DNA of 64,000 nucleotides from contig JAAOMT010000128.1 of the NCBI GenBank assembly GCA_016748015.1, positions 863,471 to 927,470 on the forward strand, read 5' to 3'. The stretch's first letter is position 1; every line of letters starts with the position of its first letter. The DNA is from Geosiphon pyriformis (Eukaryota; Glomeromycota; Glomeromycetes; Archaeosporales; Geosiphonaceae). A program made the position numbers and the translations under genes. The notes under the pieces were generated by a model. That model was not told the DNA's origin. It searched no databases and saw only the letters and a program-made list of their open reading frames with translations. Below, in pieces: positions 1 through 11,749 of this stretch.

Positions 1-794
1 GGTGTCCACTTTTTCCCTTCACATTTGGCTGCCAACTAAAATGATTAATATTTGTTGTGTAAAAGCTCATGATAAATTTTAAAAAAGAAGAGTGTGTTCA
101 TTAAACCGCACCATATGAGTGATACATACCCTTTCGCGATAGTTAGTTGCAAATCTACTGTGATATTTTTCTTTAAGACTCATGTTTGAAGAGTATTCTG
201 GTTCTGCTTCATAGTATTCACGCCATGCAGTATTTCCACCGAGCTAAAGAAATGAGAATTAACTGATTTCAATACTTTGAGGCCGTTTTATGAAAACTAA
301 CCCCAGTAATCTGGGCTGAACAAATGTTTACCTTCATTTTTTTGATTTGATCGTCGAACCATTTATCCATGGTGATTGATCGGACAAAGCTACACATAGA
401 ATAAAATAAAAAAACCCATCATCAATTGTGCTTATCAGAAGCAAACCATGAGACTCATATCGCTCAACTTGGTGATATTTATTTTAAACTTTTAGAGCTA
501 TGCTTTAGGTCCCAAAAGTTCGCTTTTTATTTCAAAAGAAATACCTGACGTGAACACCAAACGACCGATGAACCCCAGAACACTCTAAACAAATAAATAT
601 ACCAAAGGAAACTGAAGCCCATTGGGGATTAGGCGCCCCACAATCAACACAGTTCTGCGGAAGCGGTCTTTATTTAGAATAAAGTGAAAAGAAAACAAAT
701 AGATTAAAAAGAAGTTTGGTCCTAAAAACCCTCTTACTTTGTTTGCACCTTGACGTTGAATCTCGTACAAAATTTGCTTATATTCGGCTGCCAT
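1..794 (-). CDS. ArfGAP-domain protein (GTPase activator of Arf), 3' part outside window
   Basis: Activates GTP hydrolysis on Arf GTPases in Golgi and endosome coat traffic. I assembled five exons on the minus strand: 738-794 (start [19 protein letters not shown]), 545-654, 332-389, 130-243 and 1-35, the last running off the window. All junctions are GT-AG and the phases agree. The product shows the C4 zinc finger of ArfGAP ([11 protein letters not shown], then CLEC), the conserved [19 protein letters not shown] stretch with its arginine, and [11 protein letters not shown], followed by a [20 protein letters not shown] segment. The order and spacing match the Gcs1/ArfGAP1 class. The gene is intact as far as it is visible. 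Downstream domains (lipid-sensing or C-terminal motifs) cannot be judged. Family assignment is firm; the exact orthologue is not. Confidence 0.9.
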
Positions 795-1127
795 ATTTTC
801 TACTAGAAGCCCAGAGTAAAGTAACGAAAGATACAAATTTATCAAGTTTCAAACGGGTCGAAATTTGATGGGCTCAACAAACTTATTAATACTTCTGTGT
901 AATTGGTTGTTTCAATTTGTACTAGGAGATAATTAGACTTTTTTAACCTATTCTCTCATACAAGTGCCAAAATTAAAAATATATTCAATTGAAATCACGA
1001 TCTTACATATCCTTATCATTATTATTTATTGTGAATTTCATCGATTTTCTTTTGCACATTTTTGAAAGAAAAATAGGATATTAAAAACTCGATAAATTAT
1101 AATTTTTTTAAATACATCTATCAACAT
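795..1127. other. Intergenic spacer between two minus-strand genes
   Basis: AT-rich, with no ORF or repeat that I can support. It holds the 3' end of the Mss4-like gene and the 5' flank of the ArfGAP gene. Confidence 0.6.
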
Positions 1128-1641
1128 TCATTTACTAGGGATGGCATAACGAACACGGTCCACGGCAATTAAGTATTCCTTGTCAGAAACTGTGGTCTCG
1201 TGGTAACCTAAGGGCCCAACATCACAGTCTGCACAAGACAAATACTTTATGCCAGAAAGTCCAATGGTCTTTGAGAATCCAATATTCTCAAATTCCATCA
1301 TTTCAGTTAATCGCCAGCAAGGTTGAAGTGACCTAATATTATCAGAAGGTTCAGTTTCCGTTGTTTCATTTGGAAGATTAAGCTAAAAAAGAATAAGCAA
1401 AAAACAATTCATTATATACTATTTATTGAACATAAAGGCTATAAAGGAAAAGAACCTAAACCTTCTTTTTTGGCCTTTCAACCCAAGTGCCAGCTTTTGC
1501 TCTTAGTATAAGACACCGGCAAGTGGGTTGAGGGCAGTAGATATAGAGGGCATTTCGGCTATCAGAAGTCAGAAGCTGAGTTTTAGGGTTGGAAAAATCC
1601 TTGAAAGGAACACCTGGATTTAGTTGGTTTGTGATCTCCAT
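1128..1641 (-). CDS. DSS4: Mss4/Dss4-like Rab guanine-nucleotide exchange factor or Rab chaperone
   Basis: Two exons, 1462-1641 (MEITNQLNPG...) and 1128-1382, joined in phase 0 by an intron with donor GTTTAG and acceptor TTTTAG. They give a 144-residue protein, the usual length of the Mss4 family. Members bind nucleotide-free Sec4/Rab8-type GTPases in the secretory pathway and hold zinc with two Cys pairs. Here these are CPQPTC in exon 1 and CADCDVGPLGYH in exon 2. The signature MMEFENIGFSKTIG followed by IKYLSCADCDVGP is unmistakable. Both motifs are complete and no stop interrupts the reading. It lies head to head with the DnaJ gene at 2254. Orthology to yeast DSS4 and animal RABIF is inferred from motifs only. 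Confidence 0.9.
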
Positions 1642-2253
1642 AATGGGACTAAAAGGACATGAGTTTAAAAAAGAAAGGGTCTAAGAATATGCTCAGTGTT
1701 TAAATAAAAAAAACCGTTTCTAAATTTAGGGGACAAACTCGAATAATTTCCACTATTTGAAAATCCAAGCCTTATTCAGTGAGGTTTGTACCACGTTTAG
1801 GAAATGAGCTCAAAGCCACTCCGGGATCCTTTGGCTGTGTATGATTGATGATGCCCATAGTTACTTTTATCTAGTCGGCCTTCTATTTGCCGATCATGAC
1901 ATTATCTTTTAAAAGAATATATAGACTAAACTCTGCAAAAATTGTTTTAGCAAAGTCACTGTATGGATCTTCTGCGAAACCTAAACTATTATTTTTAATA
2001 AGAATATTATTTAAAAAGACGAAATAAGTACAGTTTAAAAGTTTCAAGGTTGAGACCGTTTTTTTTTTTTTTGAAAGAAACCGGTTTTTGAGTAGGAGTT
2101 TCAAGACTTGTACCCTTTTCTCTTATTCGCTGCTCTATACAGATTATAATAGTACTCTGGATCTAGTCTATTCGTTATAGCAGAATAAAGTGCCTCCTGT
2201 TTTTTCTCTTTATTACTGTCCCTCCGCGTTAGGTAGGGTCGTGAAATTGCAAC
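1642..2253. promoter_or_regulatory. Shared upstream region of a divergent gene pair
   Basis: About 610 bases between the minus-strand Mss4-like start and the plus-strand DnaJ start, so it must hold both promoters. I see no certain TATA or other element. A 73-codon minus-strand open frame inside it (1883-2104) has no recognisable content and looks like chance. Confidence 0.45.
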
Positions 2254-3847
2254 ATGGAGCGAGACACGTACGCTCTATATAACATTCTAGGCGTACGCAA
2301 GACTGCTTCAGAGGATGAAATAAAAAAAGCATATCGTCGCTTGGCTCTAAGATATCATCCCGATAAAAACCCTAATGCTGCTGAAGAGGTTAGTTTTTAA
2401 GGTTTTGAGCCTATATTTACCTTATTTTCCATATTGTTCCATCAAGTTCTTTTAGATTTATCAGGAAATGTATTTTGAAAGAATTTTATTCACCAAACCC
2501 TGATCGAGCGACGAAATAGTAAACCCTCAAAAAATTTTATTATTCACGAAGTAAAGCAGTGACAACGGCATTCAGACACAACGACAAACTATTTAAATCT
2601 GAACATCTTTTTTATTTGAATTTTGATCATAGTTCAAGTCGATTAACCATGCCTACGAAATACTGAGTGATCCTAAAAAACGTTCAGTATATGACAAGTA
2701 TGGGGAAATGGGGATCCAGATGTTAGACTCAATGGCAGGATTTTTATTTGATCCCGATATCGAAGGCCCTTTATGTCTACTTTTCACTTTAGTGTCTGGA
2801 GTAATTCTTCTGGTGGTTCTTTTCCTGTCTTTTCTCGCCATACGAATAGACAATAAAGTTTCATGGAGTTATGGTGTTGTGCTTATACCAGTTTGGATTG
2901 TCGACTCTATTCTGTTTATCGTCTTCGTGGGACAAGCACGACGAGATCCTTCCGAGGATGATGACGGAGATCCAGAAGAGTATGAAGGCTTATATCATGA
3001 TGACCCTGAAATAAGAGAGCAATTAAAGGAAATAAGACGAAAAAAACACCGAACTCTACGTCGTTTACGGAATCTATTTTCTATTGGTTGCTTATCGTTG
3101 GTCTTCTTATTTCAACTCTTTATTGTTCTTCGAGCTGATGGAACGGTGGATTGGAAAATTGCCATTGTGTTTACTCCATATTTTATCATCGAAGCAATAT
3201 ACCTTTATCCAACTCTAAATGGATATTTGCTGTTATTAAGAACAAGTAAAGCTTATGACGAAGATGGTAATCCCTCACTTAGAGCAAAAATACGAGTTTT
3301 TTTCGAAACATTTTGGTGGTTTGCTATTCGCATCGTTCTAGCCATTTTGGTGGTTCTCAGAATTGACAGAGTGATTACCACAAGCTGGGCTGTAGTATTT
3401 ATTCCATTATATTTAATTGGGGTCCGGTACGGCTTTGGAATTGTATTGCAATATTTAGCTTTGAGACGAGCTGAACCTGTACAAAACCGAGGAAAATTGG
3501 ATCTCATCCTGCAGAGTATAGCTTTCTTTGTGGCTGGATCTCTCTTTTATACATTAATAGGGCTATTGGCAAGCAGATTGGATGGTCATGTTGGGATAAA
3601 GATGTCCTCTATTCTGATTCCTCTCTTTATCACTTTGTCTATCATGCTTTGTTGTACTGGCTGTTGCTTGCCTTGTGCTCTGGTGAATTGGAACGTTGGT
3701 GATGATTTGGAGGGGATTGGTGAGACTAACTTGATATCAGCCGATCGTCGCATAACATATCCTGAAGGAGCTGGCCAAAATACAAGTAATCACCATAACA
3801 ACGGAGTTTCATCCACAATTACTACCAACAACAGTATATCCATATAA
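2254..3847 (+). CDS. DnaJ (J-domain) protein fused to a TMEM185-like polytopic membrane domain
   Basis: Exon 1 is 2254-2388 and exon 2 is 2633-3847, joined in phase 0 (GTTAGT donor, CATAG acceptor), giving 449 residues. Residues 5 to about 75 are a J domain: [20 protein letters not shown], the HPD catalytic tripeptide at 35-37, and [19 protein letters not shown] domains stimulate Hsp70 ATPase. The rest has about eight hydrophobic segments arranged as four units, each repeating a pattern of R-x-D, a short gap, then a stretch ending in I/T-P ([40 protein letters not shown]). This pattern is typical of the TMEM185/Tmemb_185A family. A charged acidic loop ([12 protein letters not shown]) lies between segments 2 and 3, with Cys-rich [10 protein letters not shown] near the end. 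Likely an Hsp70 co-chaperone anchored in an internal membrane, probably ER; location and client are inference. Confidence 0.88.
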
Positions 3848-4249
3848 TATCTAGATGTGAAAAAGGATTGTAAAATTACACCTCAATTATTATCTTCTAT
3901 AATTCAATTCCCTCTTCCAAATCATCGATATCCATTTATAAATATTCTTTTCACTTTTACACTTTCTTGCATTCGATTTCCGGGTTATGAGTTTGATAGC
4001 TGACAATATGTATTTTAACATCGTTGGATTCCCGAACAATTTTACACCTTTAAGCCATTAGATAAAAACTAACCTACTGAACCAGAGATCCTTTGAGGAT
4101 CTAAACAGACTTATTTAATCCAAGGGTTTATTAATTCTCTAAAAAAAAAAGAGTCGACCACGAATCACACGATTGTATTATTATGAACAAGCAGAATTTG
4201 ATAAAAAGAATAAATTATGAGTAAGCACAAATAATTTAAATGAAAATCT
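3848..4249. other. 3' flank of the DnaJ gene
   Basis: AT-rich, no ORF. Several AATAAA-like signals are present; none can be chosen with confidence. Confidence 0.4.
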
Positions 4250-6600
4250 GATAATAGGTTAGCTTGTGTGGTTTCTTTGAAAAGTTGAAAGTTATTTTAA
4301 ACGAAATTAAGTATTATTACAATTTAATATAATGCTATTTTAATAATACTTGAATCAATTTTTAATATTAATTACGTTAAAAAATATCTTGATACAAATA
4401 AAATTTTATAAGAAAAATAGTAATTATGCAAAAAATAAAATCAAGATTATCACAAATAGATAAAAAAAAGTGTGATTCTTTTATTATTTAATCTCATTAT
4501 TTTTACATATTATATTATAAATATGAATTATGCGTTTTCTATACATGAGCAGTTATTTAGACTTATATTATAACAACATTATGTTAAATTAAGATCTAAA
4601 AACAATTTTAATGTACTTATTTTGCAAATAAGGTAATTTAAATTTTTATTTTTAAAACAAACTTATTTATTTAAAGATAAATTTTTTTACACAAAATTCT
4701 ATATTTTAATTAAATAGTTTTTAAAATTTCCCAAACAGTTAAATATTTTATTATTAAAATTTTCATTTTTTTATTATTTAAAAAGTAAAACATATTTTAT
4801 ATTTTTATAAATATTATTAATATATTAATTAAACTGAAAATTAAAATGTAAATATTTTTAAATTAAGTATTTAAAACAAAAAATTGGTTTTTTGTTTTAA
4901 TATTAAACTTATTTTTAATAATTTATAAAAATAATAATCTGTATTATTAAAAAATTAATAAGCTTAATTATAAATTTTATTAAACAATTAATTTGTAAAA
5001 ATTTTAAAAAAGTTAATTTATATTTAAAATGAAATATTCTAAAACAAAATACAGTAATTTAAACAGTAATTTAAATATAAAAAAGCAAATTTACAAAATA
5101 AGTTATAATAATTCTAAATATAACAAATATCTAAATTAATTAAATTAAAAAACTAATTTTATAAATTAAAACCAAATAATCTAAAACTTTAATATATGTA
5201 ACAATATTAATATTTTTTTTACATATAACTAATATAAACTTAATTATATTAAAATTACAAAAAAAAACTTATTTAAAAAAGTTATTTTTAGTTATTTTGA
5301 TATTATTAAAAATTAAACCAACTAATTAACTAATTGTTTTTATAAAATTTAATCTAATATTAAAAATTTAAAACTTTTAAAATATTATTAATTTGTTAAA
5401 ATTTTTTAATGTTTAGAATAATTTAAGTTTTTTATTATATTAAATTTAATATTAAAATTAAATATAATTGGCTTATTACTTATATTATATTCTATTTTTA
5501 AACACTATTTTTTGTTTAAATTATCAATTATTTTTTTAAAAATATTAATATTTTTTAATTTAAAGAATTTTGGTTTTAAATTTATTTTGTATAATAATAT
5601 TATTTTCAAAAAAAAACCAAAATAATACCAATTATAATACCAATAAACTTAATAATAAACTTAACTAATATAGTTAATTTAATTAAATTAAATTTTAAAA
5701 AAACCAATTTAGAATTAATTATAAAATTAACAACAATAATAAAAACAAAAAAAATTAAAAAAACAATATATAACTTAATACTAACAAAATAAAATTTAAA
5801 ACTTTAAAATTATCTACAAATTTAAATAAAAACTTTAAAAAAATATATATATTTAATAATTTATGATCAAATAGTCTAAATTAAGTAATAATAACTAAAA
5901 AATTTTATTAAATATAATATTTTTTTAACATATTAATTTTAATAATTACAATATTTTAATTTTTTTTAAAACCAAAAATAACAATAATATATAATTATTA
6001 AGTAAAATCAGAAAAATAAAAAATAAAACAAATATAATTATTAATTTAAAAAACCAAATTAATAATTTTAAAAGCAATATAGCCAAAAAAAAATTTAATT
6101 AATTTAGTTTTAAATATAATATAAAAAATAATAAGTTTTTTTTAATTAATAAAAAAAAAATTCTAATATTATTTTTTGTTATTAAAATTAACCAATAATT
6201 AAAAACAGTTATAATTATCTTAAAAAACTTTAAAAAAACAATAATATATTATTAAATATCAAAAAACTTCAATATAATTTAAAAAAATTTACCAAAAACA
6301 TTAAAAATATTTTTAATATTAGTAATAATAATATATTTAAACACATTATACAAAATAATAAAAACAAAAAAAAAGAACAAACTTAAAAATTATTAAAAAT
6401 TTAACAAATTTAAAAATAACAAAACAAATAAAACCAACAAATTTAATTAGAAAAACAATATTTAATTAAAACTTAAAAAACAAATTTCATATAAAACAAT
6501 TTTAAATTATTTTTAAATATAAATTTAACATTAAAAAAATTACGTACAAACTAAAAAACAATTTTAATATAAGTTAATTTTATTTATTTATTAATATTTT
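4250..6600. other. Extremely AT-rich block, no genes
   Basis: Over 2.3 kb composed almost wholly of A and T with no open frame of note. The few non-AT bases are uneven: from about 5620 to 6560 the plus strand keeps scattered C but almost no G (for instance 5761-5820 has seven C and no G). I see no residual coding pattern. It is best read as terminally decayed repeat DNA next to the retroelement nest. Confidence 0.6.
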
Positions 6601-6775
6601 ATTAAGTGAAGCCCAATTACTATTTAGTATATAGAACCAAACTAAGTGGCTTAAACTAAATATGACTTATATTTATACTATATATGTTAGCCACTTAGGT
6701 CAAATAAAATAATATTATACACTTATATAAACATGCATATTACCATCCAAACAAGAAAAAAAAAGACATAATATA

Positions 6776-7577
6776 TGTTATTACTTATAAAAAATAGAAA
6801 TTATAATAATAAGTAAAATAGCCAATCAGAAATAGACATAATAAAAAGAAAAATTCCAGAATTTCTTTTAAGAAATTGTAAAATTCCAAAATTTCAAGAA
6901 AACTTATATAATATAAATTATATATATATAATAAAAGTATTAAAAGCAGAAAAAATATTTAACTCAGATAAAACAGTAGCTAACAATAATTACTTATTCT
7001 TATTCTTTTTTTCAAAAAATAGTTTTTTATAACTTAAAGTAAAATTATATTAATATCAATAAAATATCTAATTATCATTCAATCTATATTATTGTTATTT
7101 AATTAAGAATATTAATTACTTTTATACTATTAATACTCTATGTTGATAACATTTAATACTTAACTACACTAAAACAATAGTTCTTGATTATAACTGTTAA
7201 TAATATACTAATTTTTTATTTTTTTTTTTATTTTTTTTATTTTTTTTATTTTGTTTCTTTGTTATTTATTAATTGATTAAAAAAATTAAGTGCTGAGTAT
7301 TTGATATTAAGAATAGCCTGGTAAAAAATCCAGAAAAAAGTGTAAAAATTTAAAGATAGCTTATCAGAAAAACACAATTGCCAAAATAAACTGGCCATTA
7401 CACTAAAAAAAAAATTTACAGAAGAAATTATTAATTAAATTTTTGTCTATTATATAAAAAACTTAACCAAAACTTTCAGACTTTAAAACTTTTAGAAATT
7501 ACCAACATTTTCAGCTATTGAGCACCAAGTTACAAATTTTTTATTTGTTTCAACATTCTAAATAATTATCTGTAATA
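6776..7577 (+). repeat. Decayed solo LTR of the gypsy family at 10107-20233, inverted relative to it
   Basis: Begins TGTTATTACTTATA and ends CTGTAATA, matching the reverse complement of the 10107-10926 LTR (ends TGTTACAG and TAAYA). Recognisable shared stretches run along its length: the ACTACACTAAAACAATAG segment, the T-rich tract at about 7217-7255, and TGAGCACCAAGTTACA near the right end. Compared with the intact LTRs most differences are losses of G and C. No target duplication is visible. Confidence 0.75.
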
Positions 7578-7889
7578 ATGTTTACTAAAACTAATAGCAA
7601 AAAACTTGATAATATTAAGCAACTAAACTATTTTATCTAATAACATAAATACTATACTACAAGACAGTCCTAATATTAAACCACTATTTTTAACCAATCT
7701 AGTCTTCTTTATATTTATTCTAAATCTAAATTTTTACTAACTATGTTCTAATATAATGCAATTTTACCAAATGTTTAATATATTCAATAATAGCAAAAGC
7801 AGTTTTTTTCTCTTTATACAAAACTTTAATAACCTTTACATATCAATTTTTTAATATAAAACTCTTATAAACCACTGTATACAGACCTA

Positions 7890-10106
7890 TATTTAAAAAA
7901 TACTCAAAAAGTGTATGCAAAACAACAGAAAAAAATTAATTATAAGCATCTATCAAAGTAATTTATTATATAAAAGTCTTAGCCAAAATTTTTTTATGAA
8001 CACCAATATCTTGAACACAAGTAAAAATATAGTTAGACAACTCTATTTTATTACACAATAAACATAGCATATTTAAGTATCTCTTATTATACAATTTCTT
8101 TTTAATTACCACTAATAGCTGTTTATATATAGTTTTTATTAAGTATGTATACAGATTGGCAGATTTTTTACTAGTAAATTCAGAAAGCATATGCAAATTA
8201 GGATCTTAAATCTTAGCTGTAACCACTTAATTTACTCCCTTAATTAACATACTTGAAATTATATTATGATCAAAAACAGCTTTTTATTGAATACAACAAA
8301 TAGACCTAAATATTTTTTCGAATAAAATAACAAGTATTGCCAGATACAGCTGTGTTTTTAGCTACCAAGAAATATTTTTGCACTTCTTTTAGCAAAAAAA
8401 AAAGAGAGTAAGTAGTTTTATCCATAATTACATTAGTTCTTATATTGCCAAAAATTCTCAAATAACTCTTAATTTTTACCCAATTTACAGTAAAATTCTT
8501 ATTTCTAATTAAATTAGTAATATGTTTTCTTTCTATTTAGCATTAATTACAAAAATTAAGCACAGCTAATATTATCTTAAATACATATGTATTAATAGTA
8601 GCTTAGCTGTTTAGATGCAAAATTACTACACAGAAAGATTGAACACATTTTAAAAACAGAATAACAATCTGTAATTTGGTTATAGTAGAAGATAAAAGTT
8701 TATGTATTTTAACACCAATATCTATATTCACAGCTGGAAAATAAGTAACAGTTCTACTAACAATATCAACAAAACTAGTATTTTTTAAAGACCTATTTGT
8801 ATAAACCTCTATAGAACCAGACCAAATTTTATGCAAACAACTTTATATATTAGAAAACTCTCTTGATTCCAAAATATTCAAGCCAAATAACCAATTTGTT
8901 CTAATTAAATCAACCAATAAAAAATTTTTATTGTGCAAAAATCTCAATATAACCTCAAACCAATAAGGCACAGAGCCTTTAGAATCCAATTTATTTTATT
9001 GATAAAAAGTTTTTCAGTCTATTATGTTGTTCTTTTTATCTAAAAGCCTATTACTAAATACAACTTCAAACTGTTTTAAAAAATGAACCAAACTAAAATA
9101 CAAGAATTGTTCTAAAATAACCAATATTAGAAACTCATTAGAACTATGAAATGCATTGAACAAATTGTTTATCAAAGACAATTCAAAGTCCAAAAAAATT
9201 TTTATTATCTCAGCCAAAAAATTGTTTATTAAACTAACATATAACTTGATAAAAAACTGCAAAGGATTCAAAAAAGCTCAACTCAAAATCTGCAAATCTA
9301 AAAATTTGTGATTAAATAAGCATTTAAAAATGTCTGAAGTATTAGAAAAGATGACCAATACAGCTAATTTTCTTTTAAACTGTACTTGCTTAAACAATTT
9401 TAAACCATACAAAGAAAAATAGTACAAAATTTTACTAAAAAAATCATATAGCAAACAGACTTTAGACTCGAAGCCTTTCCTAATTATAATATTTTATTTG
9501 TAATACACATTTAATGAGACAAAACTAAATTAAGTTTTATAATTAATTATAGATTACAAAATAATTAATACTAAATACAAGAACTGCTTATTTATAATAG
9601 CTTTTTTGAGAACTATATTAACAAAAAATTGAACATCAGAATGAGTCTTGGCCAGATTTGGCTTGAACAACTCCTTAGTTAACAAAAAATTCTTAAATAT
9701 CTATAAGCCTCACTTTTTTTGGCTATCAAAATTAGTAGATTACTAATTTTTAAAGAGACAACCTTGATATTCTGGTTAATAAAAATAACTACAGTCTTCT
9801 TATTATTAATAAAAATATTATTGATCAAAAAAAATTCACTAACAATGTCCAAAACATACTGCATAAAAGTTTGACAATTTTTAATCCAAATTGTATCATT
9901 CACAAATACACCAGCAACAAAAAAAGAAGACATTCTATCACTATTTTTTATTCTGCCTGTTTTGACCACAAACTTAATATTAATCTGGTATCTGCATAAA
10001 TGTTTATGTTTTTTAATCTTACACAAAAGTGGATTGTAAAAAATCTTTCAAAAGAGAGATGAAAAAATTTCACTCTGATTTAATTTATTATGTATTTTGT
10101 AGCCAC
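7890..10106 (-). mobile_element. Decayed LINE retroelement, 3' half: end of RT, RNase H and terminal Zn region
   Basis: Read on the minus strand and interrupted by stops. 9679-10026 contains an RT palm segment: FVNDTIWIKNCQTFMQYVLD, in which the usual F-x-D-D box reads VND, followed by INNKKTVVIFIN. 8603-8836 resembles the RNase H start (TNRSLKN for the expected TDGSLKN, and SSTITKLQIVIL for SSTRAEL...). 7966-8196 resembles the terminal zinc-binding region (LCLLCNKIELSNYIFTC). The order RT, RNase H, Zn is right for a minus-strand LINE. The right edge abuts the gypsy LTR exactly; the missing half continues at 20234. It is inactive. The left limit is approximate. Confidence 0.75.
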
Positions 10107-10926
10107 TGTTACAGGTAATTATTTCTGCTATTGAATTAAATAACAAACCTGTAACTTGGTGCTCAAAAGCTACTTCTATGGATGAGGTTTTGCAAGTGTT
10201 GTATCTGAAGGTTTTGATGGAGTTCTTTGTATAATGAACAGAGATTCAATAGTGTTGATAGTAGATGTATCTTTCCAAGAGTTTTTCCAATTTCTTTCTC
10301 AGTGTGGTGGCCGGATTTAGTCTGGCAGTCATGCCCTTCTGGTAAGTTATCCGATAATATATAAAATTCTACTCTTATTTCTGGGTCTTTTACCAGGCTA
10401 TTTTTAACGTCAATAATCCAATGCTTAATCTTTTAATCAATTAGTATACAACAACAAAATCAAAAAAAGAAAGAAAATAAAATAAAAAAAATAAAAATAA
10501 AGAAAATAGAAAAAATAAGCCAAGGCAATTTGGTACGTTGGTATCTCATCAATAGCCATGATCAAAAGCTATTGTTCCAGTGTGATTAAGTATCAATTAC
10601 TATCAACATAAAGTGTTGATAGTAGAGAGTGAGTTGAGATATGAAATAATTATTTATTTGATAATTGGGAACTGGAATGTTGCTTATATTAAATCTAAAC
10701 TGAGAGGTCTGTCTTTTCAGCTTCTAATCCTACTGCTATATATACATAATTGAGATTCCTCAATTCCTCAATTTTTTATGACAGGAATCCTGGAATTCTG
10801 GAATCCTGCGATTTCTTGTTGGAGAATCCTGAAATTTCTGGAATCTTGGAATTCCCCATTTACTATGCCTACTTCTGATTGGCTACTAATTATGCTAATA
10901 TATTTCCTATATTTCTATGAGTAATA
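10107..10926 (-). repeat. 3' LTR of the gypsy element
   Basis: 820 bases from TGTTACAG to GAGTAATA. It aligns along its whole length with 19353-20233. The terminal short inverted repeat is TGTTA...TAATA (TAACA in the other copy). About 60 bases shorter than its partner, mainly in the GGAATCC-rich block near 10780-10860. Confidence 0.93.
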
Positions 10927-10929
10927 TTA

Positions 10930-10941
10930 TTCCCTCCTTTT
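10930..10941 (-). other. Polypurine tract of the gypsy element
   Basis: On the minus strand this reads AAAAGGAGGGAA, followed after three bases by the LTR start. Position and purine purity fit the plus-strand primer of reverse transcription. Confidence 0.75.
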
Positions 10942-11317
10942 AATATTGAGCTCTGTTGAAATCCAACTCGTTTAATTCTCCCTCTTGAAGTATTTTCTGG
11001 ATTTTATTTTTGAGAATTACTTGTGTTATTTGGGTCTGTAATTTTTCAAATTGAGCATTGGTGATCTTTCTCAATTGATTACTGGTAACCATATCCATTG
11101 CTTTGTTGAGTAATATTTCTGGTCTATTCTAAAATGCTGTGTGTATTCGGTAGATGATTCGGGCCTGTGTGGATAAGTTGTTTTTTCTCACAAAATGTTT
11201 TAATTGTTGTAGTATTCTTTTGTCGAATAATTGCTTTGTTTTATCTGTATATAGATTCTGGATATTTATGTGTTGTTCCAAGTAAAAATAACAATAGTTT
11301 TTTGGAAATTGTTGTAT

Positions 11318-11599
11318 CTACCAATTCCAAGTTTTTTTAGTCAACTCTTGATATAGTGCCTCTTTTGTCGACTCTTTTATTGCTAATTTTACTTTCACAA
11401 TGATTTTGTCCACCATATTTTCAGTTTTCTTCTGTGTTCTGGGTTGCAATGTCTTTCTAGTATCTTGATATTGAATGGTTTGTTGATTGATTGTAATCTT
11501 CATTTTCTGGTGTTGAATCAACTGAAAGAGTTGTTGTGCTAGTGAGTGAATGTTGTCTGTAATTTCCATTTTTCTGATATTTTCTGTCGTGTCTACCAT
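11318..11599 (-). pseudogene. Terminal pol tail or small 3' ORF of the gypsy element
   Basis: An open stretch of about 93 codons downstream of the integrase C-terminus, beginning MVDTTENIRKMEITDNIHSL and rich in Gln, Lys and Thr. It may be the end of the integrase polyprotein, since the upstream frame runs into it after a stop at about 11620. I recognise no domain. Confidence 0.5.
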
Positions 11600-11749
11600 G
11601 TCTTTATATATTCTTTTGCTGAATCAATTTAATGTGTTGTTATCAATAATAACTATTGGTTCCAAATCTCATGAAATCTCATCTGGTTGGATTAGTATTC
11701 TCTGTACTCCTAATTGTGGAATATTACTGGTAGATGGTAGTGTGATGTT

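Noticed and set aside
1883-2104. 73-codon minus-strand frame between two conserved genes
   Set aside because: Lies in the shared promoter region, low complexity, no splice or homology support.
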